From NCBI GenBank assembly GCA_021811865.1, contig JAKAQB010000137.1, positions 1-6,143 on the forward strand: DNA of 6,143 bases, read 5' to 3'. A program made the position numbers and the translations under genes. Shown here in pieces: positions 4,862 through 6,143 of this stretch. This DNA comes from Actinomycetes bacterium. Its GTDB lineage: Bacteria > Actinomycetota > Acidimicrobiia > Acidimicrobiales > Palsa-688. Every line of letters begins with the position of its first letter. The first letter of the stretch is position 1. The notes beneath the pieces are model-generated. The model was given only the letters and a program-made list of their open reading frames with translations. It did not search any database and was not told the origin of the DNA.

Positions 4862-6143
4862 GCGAGCGGGACCGCCTGGCCGGCCTGGACGTAGGCGTGC
4901 TTGTGGGCCGCCACTCCGAGGAGCGCCGCGACCGCGCCGACGGCTGCGGTCCACGGCGCGCCGACGGCCAGCACCGAGAAGGCGAGACCGGCCCAGAAGA
5001 AGGCGGCGAACCGCCCCCGCACCATCTCGGCGACCGCCAGGTGGGCGTGTGCGGTCGGGTGCTTGGGCATGGCTTCGCCAGCCACCATGACGAGGTGGAG
5101 GGCCGCGGTCGCCGCCAGGAGGTCCGCGAGGGAGGTGCGAGGCGTCCCCGTCGCGATGTCCGCCAGGAGCGAGGTTGCGGCCCCAAGCATCAGGGCCTGC
5201 ACCAGAAGGTGCGGAGCGAGCAGCTGGCTCTGCCAGAGGTCACGTCCGCGCGCCTGGGCGAAGAGGTAGGCGGTGTACCCGGCGGTGAGCACGGCGAGGG
5301 GCAGGCCGAACCCTGCCACCACCTCCTCCGCCCTCACCGATCCGGCCGCCGATGCCCCCATCGCGGCGACCAGGGCGGCGCCGTAGGCCGTGATGATGAC
5401 GCCGCCCCGCACGAGCCAGCTCCGCCATTGGGGCCGGACGAACAGCATCCAGAAGCGAAGAGGGTGCTTCAGGTCCCAGACCAAGAGACCGCCGGTCACC
5501 GCCAGCGCCACCAGCGCGACCGCCGGCGCCGTCCAGCGGAAGAGCGTGCTCGACCACGCCAGCCGTCCGGCCAGCACCAGCACCAGCGGAGCGAGGTAGG
5601 CGCCGGCGGCGATGCCCTTGGTCCACGTGTAGAGGCTCACCCGCCAGCCCCATGGCGCCTCGTGGGGCACGTCGTAGGAGACGATCGCCGCGGCTTGTGA
5701 GTTGTGCCGGTGCGGGTGGCCGGCCGCCACCTTGCCCGGAGCCGCCCTCCCCTGCCCGGCCCAGGCATAGATCCCCCCGCGTGGCCGGGCGGCGGCCAAC
5801 GGGTCCAACGTGGCGTGGTCGGCGCCCCGGTAGAAGACGCCCGGACGGGTCTCCTTCTCGGGGCGGCGCACGGCCACCGCCGATCGGTGCACCAGGTGGG
5901 CGGCCTTGGAATCCGGGTCTGCGAGGTCCCCGACCACGATGGCCCCCACCGGGCAGACCACCGCGCAAGCGGGCTCCAGGCCGAGGTCGAGGCGGTGCGC
6001 GCAGAAGTTGCACTTCTCGGCCGAGTGGTCCTCGGGATTGATGAAGATGGCGTCGTAGGGGCACGCCGCGATACACGCTTTGCACCCGATGCAGATGGAC
6101 TTGTCGAAGTCCACGATCCCGTCGGGGCGCCGGTGCATCGCAG
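4858..6143 (-). CDS. Fused [4Fe-4S] ferredoxin-like / NrfD-PsrC-type membrane anchor, 5' part beyond the window
   Basis: This is the electron-transfer and quinone-reacting subunit of the complex. Residues are counted from the Met codon at 6138. Seen: ferredoxin motif CIGCKACIAACP (Cys16, 19, 22, 26); a second motif CNFC with Cys58 and Cys62 (Cys43, 46, 58, 62), enough for two [4Fe-4S] clusters; a hydrophilic linker (about 84-160); then WGWRVSLYTWTKGIAAG (163-179), typical of NrfD/PsrC, and about eight membrane segments near 168-190, 203-221, 242-262, 273-293, 303-325, 337-355, 377-394 and 395-411, ending AGQAVPLA. The Met at 6138 is probably not the start. The codon before it is Ala, which fits the CP-(T/V)-G-A of an earlier cluster motif that DmsB/PsrB-like proteins carry just before this point, so one or two more clusters should lie outside. 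In DmsABC or PsrABC the FeS and membrane subunits are separate, and here they are one chain. The NrfD-like half should pass electrons to or from menaquinone or ubiquinone. Confidence 0.88.
   Translation of the reverse strand, partial: AMHRRPDGIVDFDKSICIGCKACIAACPYDAIFINPEDHSAEKCNFCAHRLDLGLEPACAVVCPVGAIVVGDLADPDSKAAHLVHRSAVAVRRPEKETRPGVFYRGADHATLDPLAAARPRGGIYAWAGQGRAAPGKVAAGHPHRHNSQAAAIVSYDVPHEAPWGWRVSLYTWTKGIAAGAYLAPLVLVLAGRLAWSSTLFRWTAPAVALVALAVTGGLLVWDLKHPLRFWMLFVRPQWRSWLVRGGVIITAYGAALVAAMGASAAGSVRAEEVVAGFGLPLAVLTAGYTAYLFAQARGRDLWQSQLLAPHLLVQALMLGAATSLLADIATGTPRTSLADLLAATAALHLVMVAGEAMPKHPTAHAHLAVAEMVRGRFAAFFWAGLAFSVLAVGAPWTAAVGAVAALLGVAAHKHAYVQAGQAVPLA

Noticed and set aside
1412..4894. A 1160-codon open frame on the plus strand opposite the Mo subunit gene
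   Set aside because: Its product is Arg/Gly/Pro/Val-rich low-complexity text with no domain motifs. The opposite strand encodes an unmistakable molybdoenzyme. Long antisense frames are expected where third positions are nearly all G or C.
4862..4954. ATG at 4954 as start of the Mo subunit
   Set aside because: The added 31 residues (Arg/Gly/Pro-rich) only shadow the end of the anchor gene and would force a 97-base overlap. The GTGA junction at 4858-4861 is the simpler start.
3699..5186. A 495-codon minus-strand frame across the anchor and Mo subunit genes
   Set aside because: It crosses two well-supported genes in another frame, and its product is Arg/Pro/Ser low-complexity text.

Overview
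The window is strongly GC-rich (roughly 70% by eye), with genes packed tightly and overlapping start and stop codons. The best taxonomic clue is the left-hand plus-strand gene, which closely resembles the actinobacterial (mycobacterial-type) 3'-phosphoadenosine 5'-phosphate phosphatase CysQ. A high-GC actinobacterium, or a relative of one, is the most likely source. The genus cannot be read from this sequence.

There are two converging gene sets. On the plus strand, bases 1-42 hold the last codons of a gene that enters from the left. Its stop overlaps the start of cysQ (39-815) in an ATGA. A 69-base gap (816-884) separates cysQ from a minus-strand set that fills the rest of the window. In transcription order that set is: (1) a ferredoxin-like two-[4Fe-4S] domain fused to an NrfD/PsrC-type membrane anchor, cut by the right window edge (6143-4858); (2) a large Mo-bisPGD (DMSO reductase family) catalytic subunit (4861-1754); (3) a TorD/DmsD/NarJ-type assembly chaperone (1757-885). 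Consecutive stops and starts overlap by four bases (GTGA and TTGA), so these three genes very probably form one translationally coupled operon. Its promoter lies beyond the right edge.

Together the minus-strand genes encode a membrane-bound molybdenum oxidoreductase. The Mo subunit does chemistry on an unknown substrate, iron-sulfur clusters carry electrons, and the NrfD-like segment exchanges them with the quinone pool. The chaperone matures the Mo subunit. The Mo ligand appears to be Cys231 followed by Ser, not the Cys/Sec-His pair of formate dehydrogenases, so formate is not the obvious substrate.

Points worth a second look: the Mo subunit has no visible Tat signal although a TorD-family chaperone is encoded beside it; the charge pattern of the anchor suggests the whole complex faces the cytoplasm; the FeS and membrane subunits are fused; and the Mo subunit carries in-frame tandem repeats at both ends (21-base units near the N terminus, 24-base units at the extreme C terminus).
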